DNA of 64,000 nucleotides from an uncultured bacterium (GTDB taxonomy: Bacteria; Bacillota_I; Bacilli_A; RFN20; CAG-826). The first letter of the stretch is position 1, and each line of letters starts with the position of its first letter. The stretch spans positions 1-64,000 of the forward strand of contig CASDXP010000001.1 of assembly GCA_949285455.1 (NCBI GenBank), read 5' to 3'. The translations under genes were made by a program, and so were the position numbers. The notes under the pieces are model-generated. The model made no database searches and was not told the DNA's origin. It saw only the letters and a list, made by a program, of their open reading frames with translations. Positions 53,472 through 62,069 of this stretch are shown here, piece by piece.

Positions 53472-55196
53472 ATGGAACTAGACAATGAAGCATTAAGATT
53501 ACTTCGTCATTCGACAGCACACATCTTAGCTGAAGCTGTTTTAAAACTTTATCCTGACGCTAAATTAGGCATTGGACCAACGATTGAAGAAGGCTTTTAT
53601 TACGATATTAAATTCGATCGACCAATCGTCGATAGCGATTTAGCTAAAATCGAAAAAGAAATGCACAAATTAGTGGCGACGAATCGTAAGATTGAAAAAG
53701 AAATTATAACTTATGAAAAAGCAAAGGAATTATTTAAAAATAATCCTTACAAATTAGAGCTCATCGAAGAATATCATAAAGAGGGCCGTGAACTTAGCAT
53801 TTATAAACAAGGTAATTTCTTCGATTTATGCGCTGGCCCACATCTAGAAGAGACCAAACCTATCAAATATTTTAAATTATTGTCACTTGCTGGCGCTTAT
53901 TGGCGGGGCGATGTTAAAAGAGATCAACTCACAAGAATTTATGGCACAGCTTTCTATTCCCAAGAAGATTTAACTAATTATTTAAATCTCGTCGAAGAAA
54001 GAAAGAAAAGAGACCACCGTCTCATCGGCAAAGAGATGAAAATTTTTATGATGTCAGAATATGGTCCTGGCTTCCCCTTCTTCCTTCCTAACGGCATGAT
54101 CATCCGCGATGAATTAGAAAATTATTGGAAGGAATTACATCGTTTGCACGGTTACGAATTCATCTTGACCCCAACGATGTTATCGAAAGAGTTATGGCTC
54201 ACTTCTGGACATTACGCTAATTACAAAGATAATATGTTCTTCTCACATATCGACGAGAAGGAATTCGCCATTAAGCCAATGTCTTGCCCTGGTGCGATGC
54301 TCGTCTATAAAAACGATTTACATTCGTATCGTGAACTTCCTATTAGACTAGCCGAACTTGGTCACGTCCACCGTTACGAGGCTAGCGGTGCGCTTTCAGG
54401 CTTATTTAGAGTAAGAGCGTTCACGCAAGATGATGCGCACATCTTCTTAAGAGAAGATCAACTACAAGAAGAAATTATTACTTTATTAAAACTTTACGAT
54501 ACAGTTTATAAGCAATTTAATCTCCCTTATCACATCGAACTTTCGACGAGACCTGAAGATAAATATATCGGTAGCATCGACATTTGGAATAAATCAGAAC
54601 ATGCTTTAGAAGAAGCGATTAAACATCTTGGTATTCCTTATAAAATTAATCCTGGTGATGGAGCGTTCTACGGACCAAAACTTGATTTTAAACTTAAAGA
54701 TAGCATGAATCGTATTTGGCAATGCGGCACTATTCAACTCGACATGAATTTACCTGAAAGATTCGATATTACTTACATCGATCAAAACAATGAAAAAGTA
54801 AGACCTATCATGCTCCACCGCGCGATCTTTGGTAGCATCGAAAGATTCATCGGCATCTTAATTGAAAATTATGCTGGTCATTTCCCTCTTTGGCTCGCTC
54901 CTGAACAAGTCGCTATCTTACCAGTTGCTAAACCCCACGAAGAAAAAGCGATAGAAATTGCTTCTAAATTAAAAGAACTTAATTTGAGACCAGTCATCTT
55001 CACTAGTGAAGAAAAACTTGGCTACCGCATGAGACAAGCACAAATAAGAAAAATCCCTTACACTATCGTTTTAGGCGATGAAGAATTGAACACTAATTCT
55101 GTCACTTATCGTAAAGCGATGCAAAAAGAACAAATTAACGTCTCACTCGACGAATTCATTTCGATGTTAAAAGAGGAAAGAGATGAAAGAATTTAA
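53472..55196 (+). CDS. thrS: Threonyl-tRNA synthetase lacking the TGS domain
   Basis: Class II synthetase for tRNA-Thr. The protein begins directly with the N2 editing domain (HSTAH at 13-17; CAGPHLEE later) without the ~60-residue TGS domain seen in most bacterial ThrRS; the AAAAAGGAGA site immediately upstream shows this is the true start. Catalytic motifs (KPMSCPGAM, FRVRAFTQDDAHIF, HRAIFGSIERFIG) and the C-terminal anticodon-binding domain are intact. 574 residues. Under Thr T-box control. Confidence 0.96.
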   Translation: MELDNEALRLLRHSTAHILAEAVLKLYPDAKLGIGPTIEEGFYYDIKFDRPIVDSDLAKIEKEMHKLVATNRKIEKEIITYEKAKELFKNNPYKLELIEEYHKEGRELSIYKQGNFFDLCAGPHLEETKPIKYFKLLSLAGAYWRGDVKRDQLTRIYGTAFYSQEDLTNYLNLVEERKKRDHRLIGKEMKIFMMSEYGPGFPFFLPNGMIIRDELENYWKELHRLHGYEFILTPTMLSKELWLTSGHYANYKDNMFFSHIDEKEFAIKPMSCPGAMLVYKNDLHSYRELPIRLAELGHVHRYEASGALSGLFRVRAFTQDDAHIFLREDQLQEEIITLLKLYDTVYKQFNLPYHIELSTRPEDKYIGSIDIWNKSEHALEEAIKHLGIPYKINPGDGAFYGPKLDFKLKDSMNRIWQCGTIQLDMNLPERFDITYIDQNNEKVRPIMLHRAIFGSIERFIGILIENYAGHFPLWLAPEQVAILPVAKPHEEKAIEIASKLKELNLRPVIFTSEEKLGYRMRQAQIRKIPYTIVLGDEELNTNSVTYRKAMQKEQINVSLDEFISMLKEERDERI

Positions 55197-55719
55197 TTCT
55201 AAAATCTTTTTAGATTTTATTCCTAAAAATATTAAAGACGATATTTCTTATCATGACCGAATCGTCATTAGAGCTATCCTTCTTGATGAAAATAATTTTA
55301 TTTGCCTTCATCAAATCAAAAGAGATGACATCTTTGGAAATCTCATTTATTTAGAAACGCCAGGTGGAGGCAAAGAAAAAGATGAATCTTTAGAAGATGG
55401 TTTAAGAAGAGAAATATTAGAGGAATTAGGCTACACTTGTGAAATCATCGCTTATCTAGGTGAGGTAAAAGATAGTTACGATTTAATTAAGCAAAGAAAT
55501 CATGTCCACTTCTTCCTAGCGAAAATAAAAGAAGATACTCATCACCTAAATCGCATATCAAAAGGCGACTCTCTCATCGAAAAATCGTTGAAATTAAAGT
55601 TAGAAGATGTGATAAATATCTACGAAAATTACGCAGATCAACCACTTCTTAACATAGTTAAAAGGCGTGAACTACCATTTTTTAAAATTTTAGTTGATAA
55701 ATTAGACATCTTAGTCTAA
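55183..55719 (+). CDS. Nudix hydrolase
   Basis: A 178-residue Nudix-fold pyrophosphohydrolase. The Nudix box is complete at about 62-84 (GGKEKDESLEDGLRREILEELG, matching Gx5Ex7REUxEExGU). A preceding ETPGG strand is reminiscent of the ADP-ribose/NDP-sugar subgroup, but the substrate cannot be fixed. It overlaps the end of thrS by 14 bases and has an AGAGG-type site inside it. Confidence 0.88.
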   Translation: MKEFNSKIFLDFIPKNIKDDISYHDRIVIRAILLDENNFICLHQIKRDDIFGNLIYLETPGGGKEKDESLEDGLRREILEELGYTCEIIAYLGEVKDSYDLIKQRNHVHFFLAKIKEDTHHLNRISKGDSLIEKSLKLKLEDVINIYENYADQPLLNIVKRRELPFFKILVDKLDILV

Positions 55720-55724
55720 TATAT

Positions 55725-55850
55725 TCATTGCGAAAACGTAGAAAGAAGAAAGCCCATTTCTCACCAGATTGACTAAAGTTAATTGGTTGACGCTACGATA
55801 TCAGAATAATTTGATATTTAACGGGCTCTCTTCGGGTCCGTTTTCTTATT
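55725..55850 (+). promoter_or_regulatory. Candidate L20 leader / attenuator of infC-rpmI-rplT
   Basis: A structured leader ahead of infC, where Firmicutes carry an L20-binding autoregulatory RNA. ACGGGCTC-TCTTC-GGGTCCGT (two G-U pairs) followed by a T-rich run forms a terminator; an earlier AGCCC can pair with GGGCT of its first arm as an antiterminator. Excess L20 would be expected to favour termination. Identification rests on position and these pairings. Confidence 0.7.
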
Positions 55851-55867
55851 GAAGGAGGCTGATTAAT

Positions 55868-56419
55868 ATCTATAACAACAATCTTCCACAAGGTAAAAAA
55901 CCCAATCGTCAAGACGAATTAGTGAACGAGAGAATTCGTTTCAACGAAGTTCTTCTCATCGGTCCTAAAGGCGAACAATTAGGTGTCGTCTCACGTCGCG
56001 TCGCTTTAGAGACAGCGGAACGTTACGAATTAGACCTTCTTTGCGTCGCCCCGAACGCTAACCCACCAGTGTGCAAAATCTTAGATTATGGTAAACATCG
56101 CTTCGAAGCTCAAAAGAAAGCAAAAGTTGCGAAGAAAAATCAAAAGATTATTCAAACAAAAGAAGTTCAATTAACTCCGATGATCGGCGAACATGATTTG
56201 CTCGTCAAAGTCAAAGCCGCCATCCGCTTCTTCGAAGATGGTAGCCGCGTCAAAGTGGGTGTTAGATTCCGTGGACGTCAATTAGCCCATCCGGAAGTCG
56301 GTCAGGAAACGATTGAAAAATTTATCGATTTAGTGAAAGATTACTCCGTCGTAGAAAAAGCCCCTTACATGGAAGGTAAATGGCTCAATGCGATTTTAGC
56401 TTCCAAAATCAAAAAATAG
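55868..56419 (+). CDS. infC: Translation initiation factor IF-3 (non-AUG start)
   Basis: IF-3 prevents premature subunit joining and checks start codons. Both halves are present (NERIRFNEVLLIG and VAPNANPPVCKILDYG, then the C-domain ending NAILASKIKK). Reading up from a GTG at 55922, the frame stays open to GAAGGAGG (55851-55858). The best-spaced start is ATC at 55868, 9 bases after it; ATT at 55862 is only 3 bases away. Rare start codons are typical of infC and allow IF-3 to repress itself. First gene of infC-rpmI-rplT. Confidence 0.93.
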   Translation: MYNNNLPQGKKPNRQDELVNERIRFNEVLLIGPKGEQLGVVSRRVALETAERYELDLLCVAPNANPPVCKILDYGKHRFEAQKKAKVAKKNQKIIQTKEVQLTPMIGEHDLLVKVKAAIRFFEDGSRVKVGVRFRGRQLAHPEVGQETIEKFIDLVKDYSVVEKAPYMEGKWLNAILASKIKK

Positions 56420-56439
56420 TAAGAAAAGGAGAAAAGATT

Positions 56440-56631
56440 ATGCCGAAGATGAAAAGCAAAAAAGCTTTAACTAAAAGAGTTAAAGTAACTGGAACCGGTA
56501 AATTGGTCCGCCACAGCGCTTACACCGGTCACAACAGTCACCAAAAAACGACCAAACAAAAGAAGAGACTTTCCAAAGCGAGTGTCGTCGATCATAGCGA
56601 CTACAAGCGCATTAAGGATCTCATTCAATAA
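56440..56631 (+). CDS. rpmI: 50S ribosomal protein L35
   Basis: A basic 63-residue protein beginning MPKMKSKKALTKRVKVTGTG, the L35 pattern, with HNSHQKTTKQKKRL in the middle. The start follows AAAGGAGA; codons upstream in the frame overlap infC and are not used. It lies between infC and rplT in the standard operon order. Confidence 0.97.
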   Translation: MPKMKSKKALTKRVKVTGTGKLVRHSAYTGHNSHQKTTKQKKRLSKASVVDHSDYKRIKDLIQ

Positions 56632-56650
56632 GAAGGAGGATAGATGAACT

Positions 56651-57010
56651 ATGGCAAGAGTTAAAGGTGGTCCAAAGACCCATTTAAGACGTAAAAAAGT
56701 ATTGAAGATGGCCAAAGGTTACTATGGCTCCAAACATCTTCTTTACAAGACGGCTAAAGAACAAGTCATGCATTCATTAAATTATGCATACGCTCACCGT
56801 CGCGAAAGAAAAAGTGATTTTAGAAAATTATGGATTCGTCGTATCAATGCGGCCTGCCGTATGCACGATATTTCCTATAGCCGTTTCATGAATGGCTTAA
56901 AAATAGCGAACATTAATCTTAACCGTAAGATGCTCGCTGAAATTGCTATCGCTAACCCTGGCGATTTCAAATCGCTCGTCGATCAAGCTAAGAAAGCACT
57001 AGCGAAATAA
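56651..57010 (+). CDS. rplT: 50S ribosomal protein L20
   Basis: A 119-residue, highly basic early-assembly protein ([19 protein letters not shown]; later [14 protein letters not shown]). In Firmicutes L20 represses this operon by binding the leader. An AAGGAGG site precedes the ATG. A terminator follows. Confidence 0.98.
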   Translation: MARVKGGPKTHLRRKKVLKMAKGYYGSKHLLYKTAKEQVMHSLNYAYAHRRERKSDFRKLWIRRINAACRMHDISYSRFMNGLKIANINLNRKMLAEIAIANPGDFKSLVDQAKKALAK

Positions 57011-57034
57011 CAATTTCTTGTTATTCATCGAATT

Positions 57035-57063
57035 AAAGTGGGTTTTAATAATCCACTTTTTTT
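57035..57063 (+). terminator. Terminator after rplT
   Basis: AAAGTGG, an 11-base loop, CCACTTT, then a T run. Confidence 0.85.
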
Positions 57064-57087
57064 GTTATAGTTAAATATAGATGTATG

Positions 57088-57105
57088 ATATATATATATA
57101 TATAT
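57088..57105. repeat. (AT)9 dinucleotide tract
   Basis: Eighteen alternating A/T bases about 80 bases upstream of the membrane protein gene at 57183. It is a slippage-prone tract in the probable promoter region. Confidence 0.8.
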
Positions 57106-57182
57106 TAAATCTTAGATTAAGTTTTATTGCTTATGAAATAAAGGGGAGAAATATTTTAAATTTCTGAAAGGAAACTTAATTT

Positions 57183-57749
57183 ATGCAACTTAAAAAGACG
57201 TTTGGGTGGCTCTTAGGTTCTTTAATATTTATTGGTCTCGTAACCATTATACTTATCGCATTCGCATTCATCTACACGGATTGTGCAATGGTGTGCGCTA
57301 TGAATCCAATGTCAAGAAATTGGTTAGCGTCGCTAGATATAGCGTTTCTATATGCACTCACATTTATTTTCTTTTCTTTAGCAGGTTTAACTCTTTTCAT
57401 TTTCTTAATAGTTTCACTCACTAAAATTAGAAAGAAAATTGTCGAAGAAAATTACGATTTAACCCCTTTTATTTTAAAACTTAAAAAGAACGCATTTTTA
57501 TTCGGAGCAATACTCATGTTAATCGCTAGCGCATTCGCAGCCATTTATCTGATGTATGTCGTCTTATTTCCTAATTATTTGAATCGATTTGATCCTATCG
57601 TCATCGATATGTATTATTATGCATTTTATAATTATTATCTCGCTTATTTAATTCCAACTATTATTTTTCTCATCTTATTTTTATCTAGTGCAATTACTTT
57701 ATTTATCTATACCAAAAAGAGTAAGAAATTAGTTGAAAAAAATATTTAA
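57183..57749 (+). CDS. Four-helix membrane protein, unknown function
   Basis: A 188-residue integral membrane protein of no family I recognise, with four predicted helices (about 8-31, 52-79, 104-129 and 148-177), a lysine-rich cytoplasmic loop between helices 2 and 3, and a lysine-rich C-terminus. The third segment is followed by an aromatic Tyr-rich loop (MYYYAFYNYYLAY). An AAAGGAAA site precedes the ATG. It is a single-gene unit convergent with thiI, separated by 17 bases holding an all-AT inverted repeat. Confidence 0.75.
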   Translation: MQLKKTFGWLLGSLIFIGLVTIILIAFAFIYTDCAMVCAMNPMSRNWLASLDIAFLYALTFIFFSLAGLTLFIFLIVSLTKIRKKIVEENYDLTPFILKLKKNAFLFGAILMLIASAFAAIYLMYVVLFPNYLNRFDPIVIDMYYYAFYNYYLAYLIPTIIFLILFLSSAITLFIYTKKSKKLVEKNI

Positions 57750-57766
57750 ATAAATAATTAAAATAA

Positions 57767-58930
57767 TTATTTAAGTTTAATAGTTTCAACGTTATTAACA
57801 CATTCATCCACTAAGGAAGAAAAATCAAATTTAGATTCGAAAGCTAAAACTTTATCAAGATGTGGTTTTGTTTTAGGTTGTTTTGGAGTAAAGATAGTAC
57901 AACAATCTTCGTAAGGACGAATAGAAATATCATAGGTATTTATTTCTTTTGAAATCTTAATAATTTCAACTTTATCATAAGTAGCGAGTGGACGAAGAAT
58001 TACTTCATCAGCAACATCAGAAATAACTTTCATCGATTCGAGTGTTTGAGAGGCAACTTGACCAATTGATTCACCCGTCGCAATAGCGAGCAAATGTCTT
58101 TTTTTCGCTACTTTACATGCGATACGTATCATCATGCGTCGCATGATCGTAATAGCGTAACTTTCATCTACGTGACGATAGATTTCTTCTTGTAATTTTG
58201 TAAATGGAACAACATGTAAATAAACGTGACTTTGCTGAGCTGAAATAACGTTTAATAAATCTTTAACTTTATCGATAACTGCGACATTCGTGTAAGGCGG
58301 GGAAGCAAAATGTAAATATTCGAGATGAACTCCTCTTTTAAGCAGTAATGAAGCAGCGACAGGAGAATCAATTCCACCGCTTATTAGCATTAAGACTCCA
58401 CCCATTGTATTGGAAGGATAACCACCTAATCCTTTAATAGTACGAAGGAAAATATAGGCAAAATGCGGTCTAATTTCGATAGATAAAAGATAATCAGGAT
58501 GATGAACATCCACTTTGTAATCACTATTTTTTAATATCTTAGTGGCGACGAGACGGTTGATATTATCAGAATGAATAGGGAAAGATTTATCAATTCTTCT
58601 CGCATATACTTTAAAGGTATGCATCGTAGGTGATTCTTTTAAAATTTCATAACTTCTTTCGATGATATCTTCTTCGCTTGCCTTAACTTTATAAGCTAAA
58701 GAAAAAGAATAAATACCAGGAATATTTTTTAGTTGATCGATAAGATTTTTTTCATCGATATCTTGTTTAATTTCTAAATAGATGTGATCGTGTGCCTTGA
58801 TGAATTCAATACCTTCATAAGAAATATTGTTTTTAATATTATAAAAAAGTCGATTGACGAAATCTTTTTTATTTTTACCTTTTGTATAAAGTTCACCGAA
58901 ACGGATAATAATCGTATCAAATTGTTTCAT
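57767..58930 (-). CDS. thiI: tRNA sulfurtransferase ThiI
   Basis: Makes 4-thiouridine at tRNA position 8, and can also feed thiazole synthesis. The NFLD and THUMP domains lead into a PP-loop ATPase with LISGGIDSPVAASLLLKRG and later ATGESIGQVASQT. There is no rhodanese domain, as in Bacillus, where a dedicated NifZ-type desulfurase supplies sulfur. Its start overlaps the nifZ stop (ATGA). 387 residues. Confidence 0.95.
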   Translation of the reverse strand: MKQFDTIIIRFGELYTKGKNKKDFVNRLFYNIKNNISYEGIEFIKAHDHIYLEIKQDIDEKNLIDQLKNIPGIYSFSLAYKVKASEEDIIERSYEILKESPTMHTFKVYARRIDKSFPIHSDNINRLVATKILKNSDYKVDVHHPDYLLSIEIRPHFAYIFLRTIKGLGGYPSNTMGGVLMLISGGIDSPVAASLLLKRGVHLEYLHFASPPYTNVAVIDKVKDLLNVISAQQSHVYLHVVPFTKLQEEIYRHVDESYAITIMRRMMIRIACKVAKKRHLLAIATGESIGQVASQTLESMKVISDVADEVILRPLATYDKVEIIKISKEINTYDISIRPYEDCCTIFTPKQPKTKPHLDKVLAFESKFDFSSLVDECVNNVETIKLK

Positions 58931-60060
58931 AAACTGAGCCTTTCTAATAATTCTTTTAGGGTATTTAAAAAGATATCGATATCTTCTACTTTGTTATCGT
59001 AGCCTAAAGATAGTCGAATAGAATTTTCTGCCCTAAAAGTATCTTTAAACATCGCATAGATGACGTAAGACATCTTCGATTTTTTAGCGGAACAAGCACT
59101 TGAAGTAGAAACATAAATTCCTCTATTAGATAAGGCTTCCACTAAGACGGAAGCACGTAATTTTTTTAAGGAAAAATTGATGATAAAACTAGAACCATCT
59201 TTAGAAGAATTTAACTTAATATATCTATCTAGTTTCACAAGTCCATCATAAAGTGCATCGTGCATTTCTTTAATACGGTTATGTTCTTTAGAAAAAGAAT
59301 GGAAAACATTTTCAATAGTCAATGGCAAAAGTAAATCTTTTTCGACATCTTCCGTCCCACTTCGAAAACTTGCTTCCTGTTCACCACCATAAAAAAGTGG
59401 AGAAAAAGTAGTATTTTTTCGATAAATTAACGCTCCGCTACCCTTAAGACCATGAATCTTATGAGCGGAGAAAGATAATAAGTCGACGTGAGAATAATCT
59501 AAATTAAGATGGCCGATTGCTTGAGCGATATCGACGTGGAAGAAAATGGTTGGAAAATTCTTTAAAAAAGTAGCCATCTCTTCGATGGGATTGATCGCTC
59601 CTGTTTCATTGTTGATAGCCATAATGGAAACAAAAAAAGTCTCTTTCTTCACATGCTTTTTTAATTCTTCTAGAGTGATTATTCCTTCTTCGTTTGGCGA
59701 AAGATAACTCACTTCAAAGCCCAAATCTTTTTCAAGATGACGAAAGACATTTAAAACAGAGGGGTGTTCAATACTTGTGGTAATAAGATGTTTTCCACGG
59801 TTTCGATATTTTAAAACCACACCTTGAATAGCTAAATTGTTAGCCTCAGTCGCCCCGCTTGTAAAAATGAGTTGATGAGTGTTTTCTAAATTTAGCAATT
59901 TTAAAGTATCAAACCTAGCTTCAGCTAGCATCTTAAAGACGTTATAACCACCTAAATGTGGACTAGATGGATTTAATAAATCCATATTTAAATATGAGAT
60001 ATATTTTTCTTTCACTGCTTCATCTAATTTTGATGTCGCCGCGTTATCGAAATTAATCAT
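58927..60060 (-). CDS. nifZ: NifZ-type cysteine desulfurase
   Basis: PLP-dependent removal of sulfur from cysteine. The PLP-lysine region SFSAHKIHGLKGSGALI and the catalytic-loop Cys in STSSACSAKK are intact; FTSGATEANNLAIQG is the phosphate-binding part. Being fused by overlaps to both ezrA and thiI, as the pair is in B. subtilis, it most likely supplies ThiI rather than general Fe-S assembly. 377 residues. Confidence 0.93.
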   Translation of the reverse strand: MINFDNAATSKLDEAVKEKYISYLNMDLLNPSSPHLGGYNVFKMLAEARFDTLKLLNLENTHQLIFTSGATEANNLAIQGVVLKYRNRGKHLITTSIEHPSVLNVFRHLEKDLGFEVSYLSPNEEGIITLEELKKHVKKETFFVSIMAINNETGAINPIEEMATFLKNFPTIFFHVDIAQAIGHLNLDYSHVDLLSFSAHKIHGLKGSGALIYRKNTTFSPLFYGGEQEASFRSGTEDVEKDLLLPLTIENVFHSFSKEHNRIKEMHDALYDGLVKLDRYIKLNSSKDGSSFIINFSLKKLRASVLVEALSNRGIYVSTSSACSAKKSKMSYVIYAMFKDTFRAENSIRLSLGYDNKVEDIDIFLNTLKELLERLSL

Positions 60061-61781
60061 GCATTAGAAGCCTTACTTTTTTCGCTCGATTCAAGGCTAG
60101 AAAGAAGCGCACGGGTATCGAAATAAACTCTTTCAAAATCGCCTGCGTAATATCTTTGCTCAAATGTTTGAAGTTGTTTGTTTAAATTGTTAAAACGTTG
60201 TCTAGATCTATTAGCGTAGACAATTGATGTTTCCGCAAGGACACCCATATTATAAGTCTTTTCAATCTCGGAGATGATGCGAGAAGAAAGACGATTAAGT
60301 TCTTCTAATGAAGTCATGACCTTAATGACATCAATTGGTAAAACTTTCAATGTTTCATCGATCGTTTTAATTATGCCATAGGCTTTATTAATTTCATCTT
60401 CGTAAATATCGACACTTGGAATAGCTAGATCGCGAATCTTCTTCGCTCCTCTTTTTAAATTAATATAAATAGCGTGAATTGTTTGATAAGCTTCTTCCGT
60501 ATGCGTCTTTAAGGAAGCAAGATAATGTGTGAAGGCATCCATCGATTCAAAAGCTTCGTCAGCTTTAGCTTCTAATTCATTCATATGCGTCACAAGAATT
60601 GTGTAAGGTTGTCTTGTCGAAGAATGGACGTAATTATCTAAAACACGTTTCGCGGCCCCTACTTCATTAATTTGATTTTTAATTTCATCGAGGCGATTTT
60701 CAGATTCAGCGTTGATTATATAAATCTTACGAATTTCTGGTAATGTATGACACATCTTCATGAAACGTTTTTCTAAATTGGAAACAATTTGATAAAGTTC
60801 TTCATACCTTGCATCAAATGTCTCCTTAGCTTCTTTTTCTTTTTCAAATTGTTCGCCATATTCATCAATTTTATTTTCGATGATATTAAGTTTTTCTTGT
60901 AAGCCACGGACTTTTAAAACTTTAAGATCACGCATGATATCAGCAAGTTCGACATGAAGTTCATTTAATCCAGATTTAACCATTAAATGGTTAAGTGGAA
61001 CATCCATCGCTTCCAATCGTTCCTTCGCTTGTTCCACTTCGGATAATTTTTCAGGAAGAACAGAAGTAGTAAGAGCGACGAGTATCGGAGCAATAGTCAA
61101 AGCTTCTTTTAAAGCCGCAAGAGTTAATTTAATACCATCTAATAGACGATTAGCCTCGTCATATTCCGCCCCATCCACTGCCACATCGACATTCATAAAG
61201 TCTTTATCGATAGCGTTGAAAACGTGTTCAAAAGAAGAAGCAAGTAAAGCTAGATCGACACTTTTAGAAAAGTAATCTTGTTTGACGCTTCTCAATTGTT
61301 CTTTAATGAGTAAGGCTTTTTGATGCGTATCTTCTTCTGGTCTTAAGATAGTATTAATCTCACTATCAAATTTGAGCATGTTCGTCTCGTAATTGGTAAT
61401 AACTTGTTTAGCATCAGGCAAATGAGCTTTACAAGATTTAAAATCTTTCTTACCTAAATCATCATCAAGAATCTTCAATTGATGGCTAGCTCTAACATCA
61501 TCTTTATCTTTGAGACGATTGAATGATTCCATGGAACGAGCGTAAGTATCGGAATAAAGTAAATTCGTACGAGAAATAAGTTCTAATCGACGGACGCTCT
61601 GCGCGCATTTACCAATTAATAAAGCGTGAAAATAATCGTATTTTCGATGTAATTCTTTCACGCTAGAAGAAATTCTTTTACGACTTACGTAAAATATTCC
61701 TAAACCAGCGATAATGAGGACGATTATTATTCCCCCGATAGCGATAAGTGAAATTTCTAAAGTTCCAAGTAAAGTACACAT
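60057..61781 (-). CDS. ezrA: Septation ring regulator EzrA
   Basis: Negative regulator of FtsZ ring formation found in low-GC Firmicutes. One N-terminal membrane helix (about 8-31) followed by roughly 540 residues of continuous helical, coiled-coil-like sequence made of spectrin-like repeats is the EzrA layout; 574 residues is close to the family's size. ezrA-nifZ-thiI order is as in Bacilli and supports the name over a generic coiled-coil. No Shine-Dalgarno; TATAAT ends 9 bases before the ATG. Confidence 0.88.
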   Translation of the reverse strand: MCTLLGTLEISLIAIGGIIIVLIIAGLGIFYVSRKRISSSVKELHRKYDYFHALLIGKCAQSVRRLELISRTNLLYSDTYARSMESFNRLKDKDDVRASHQLKILDDDLGKKDFKSCKAHLPDAKQVITNYETNMLKFDSEINTILRPEEDTHQKALLIKEQLRSVKQDYFSKSVDLALLASSFEHVFNAIDKDFMNVDVAVDGAEYDEANRLLDGIKLTLAALKEALTIAPILVALTTSVLPEKLSEVEQAKERLEAMDVPLNHLMVKSGLNELHVELADIMRDLKVLKVRGLQEKLNIIENKIDEYGEQFEKEKEAKETFDARYEELYQIVSNLEKRFMKMCHTLPEIRKIYIINAESENRLDEIKNQINEVGAAKRVLDNYVHSSTRQPYTILVTHMNELEAKADEAFESMDAFTHYLASLKTHTEEAYQTIHAIYINLKRGAKKIRDLAIPSVDIYEDEINKAYGIIKTIDETLKVLPIDVIKVMTSLEELNRLSSRIISEIEKTYNMGVLAETSIVYANRSRQRFNNLNKQLQTFEQRYYAGDFERVYFDTRALLSSLESSEKSKASNA

Positions 61782-61790
61782 AGTAAGTTA

Positions 61791-61796
61791 ATTATA
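61791..61796 (-). promoter_or_regulatory. -10 box of ezrA, 9 bases from the start
   Basis: Perfect TATAAT on the minus strand with TTCAAA 17 bases upstream. The context AAAATTGCTATAATTAAC nearly repeats that at 5981-5986. Confidence 0.6.
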
Positions 61797-61873
61797 GCAA
61801 TTTTTTTCTAAATTTGAATATTTTATATTCATAATTGTTAAATGAATTCGCTTATACATAGTATAAATTTTCA

Positions 61874-61903
61874 TTGACTAAACTATCTTAATCGTGCAAT
61901 AAT
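61874..61903 (+). promoter_or_regulatory. Promoter of rpsD
   Basis: TTGACT (61874-61879), 18 bases, AATAAT (61898-61903). Confidence 0.6.
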
Positions 61904-61909
61904 ATGTCT

Positions 61910-62055
61910 CGCATGTAAAGTAGCAGATAAATACCACTCGTCCGACGTCTTGGCCAACGCGGAACAAAGTAGCCGAAGCTCAAAGGTGAAAAGTTGAAAT
62001 CAAGACATCCGGGGTGAGGAATTTATCCCTTCGAAAATATGCAATATTTAAGGAA
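61910..62055 (+). promoter_or_regulatory. Candidate S4-binding leader of rpsD
   Basis: About 150 bases of leader, richer in G+C than its surroundings, with several possible pairings (such as GTCTTGG with the later CAAGAC), ending in GGAAGGAGG before the ATG. Firmicutes rpsD mRNAs carry an autoregulatory S4-binding structure at this place; I infer the same here without a full fold. Confidence 0.6.
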
Positions 62056-62069
62056 GGAGGAAAAAAGAC

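Noticed and set aside
57751-57773. Terminator between the membrane protein gene and thiI
   Set aside because: TAAATAATT/AATTATTTA is all A-T with no T run after it; too weak to call.
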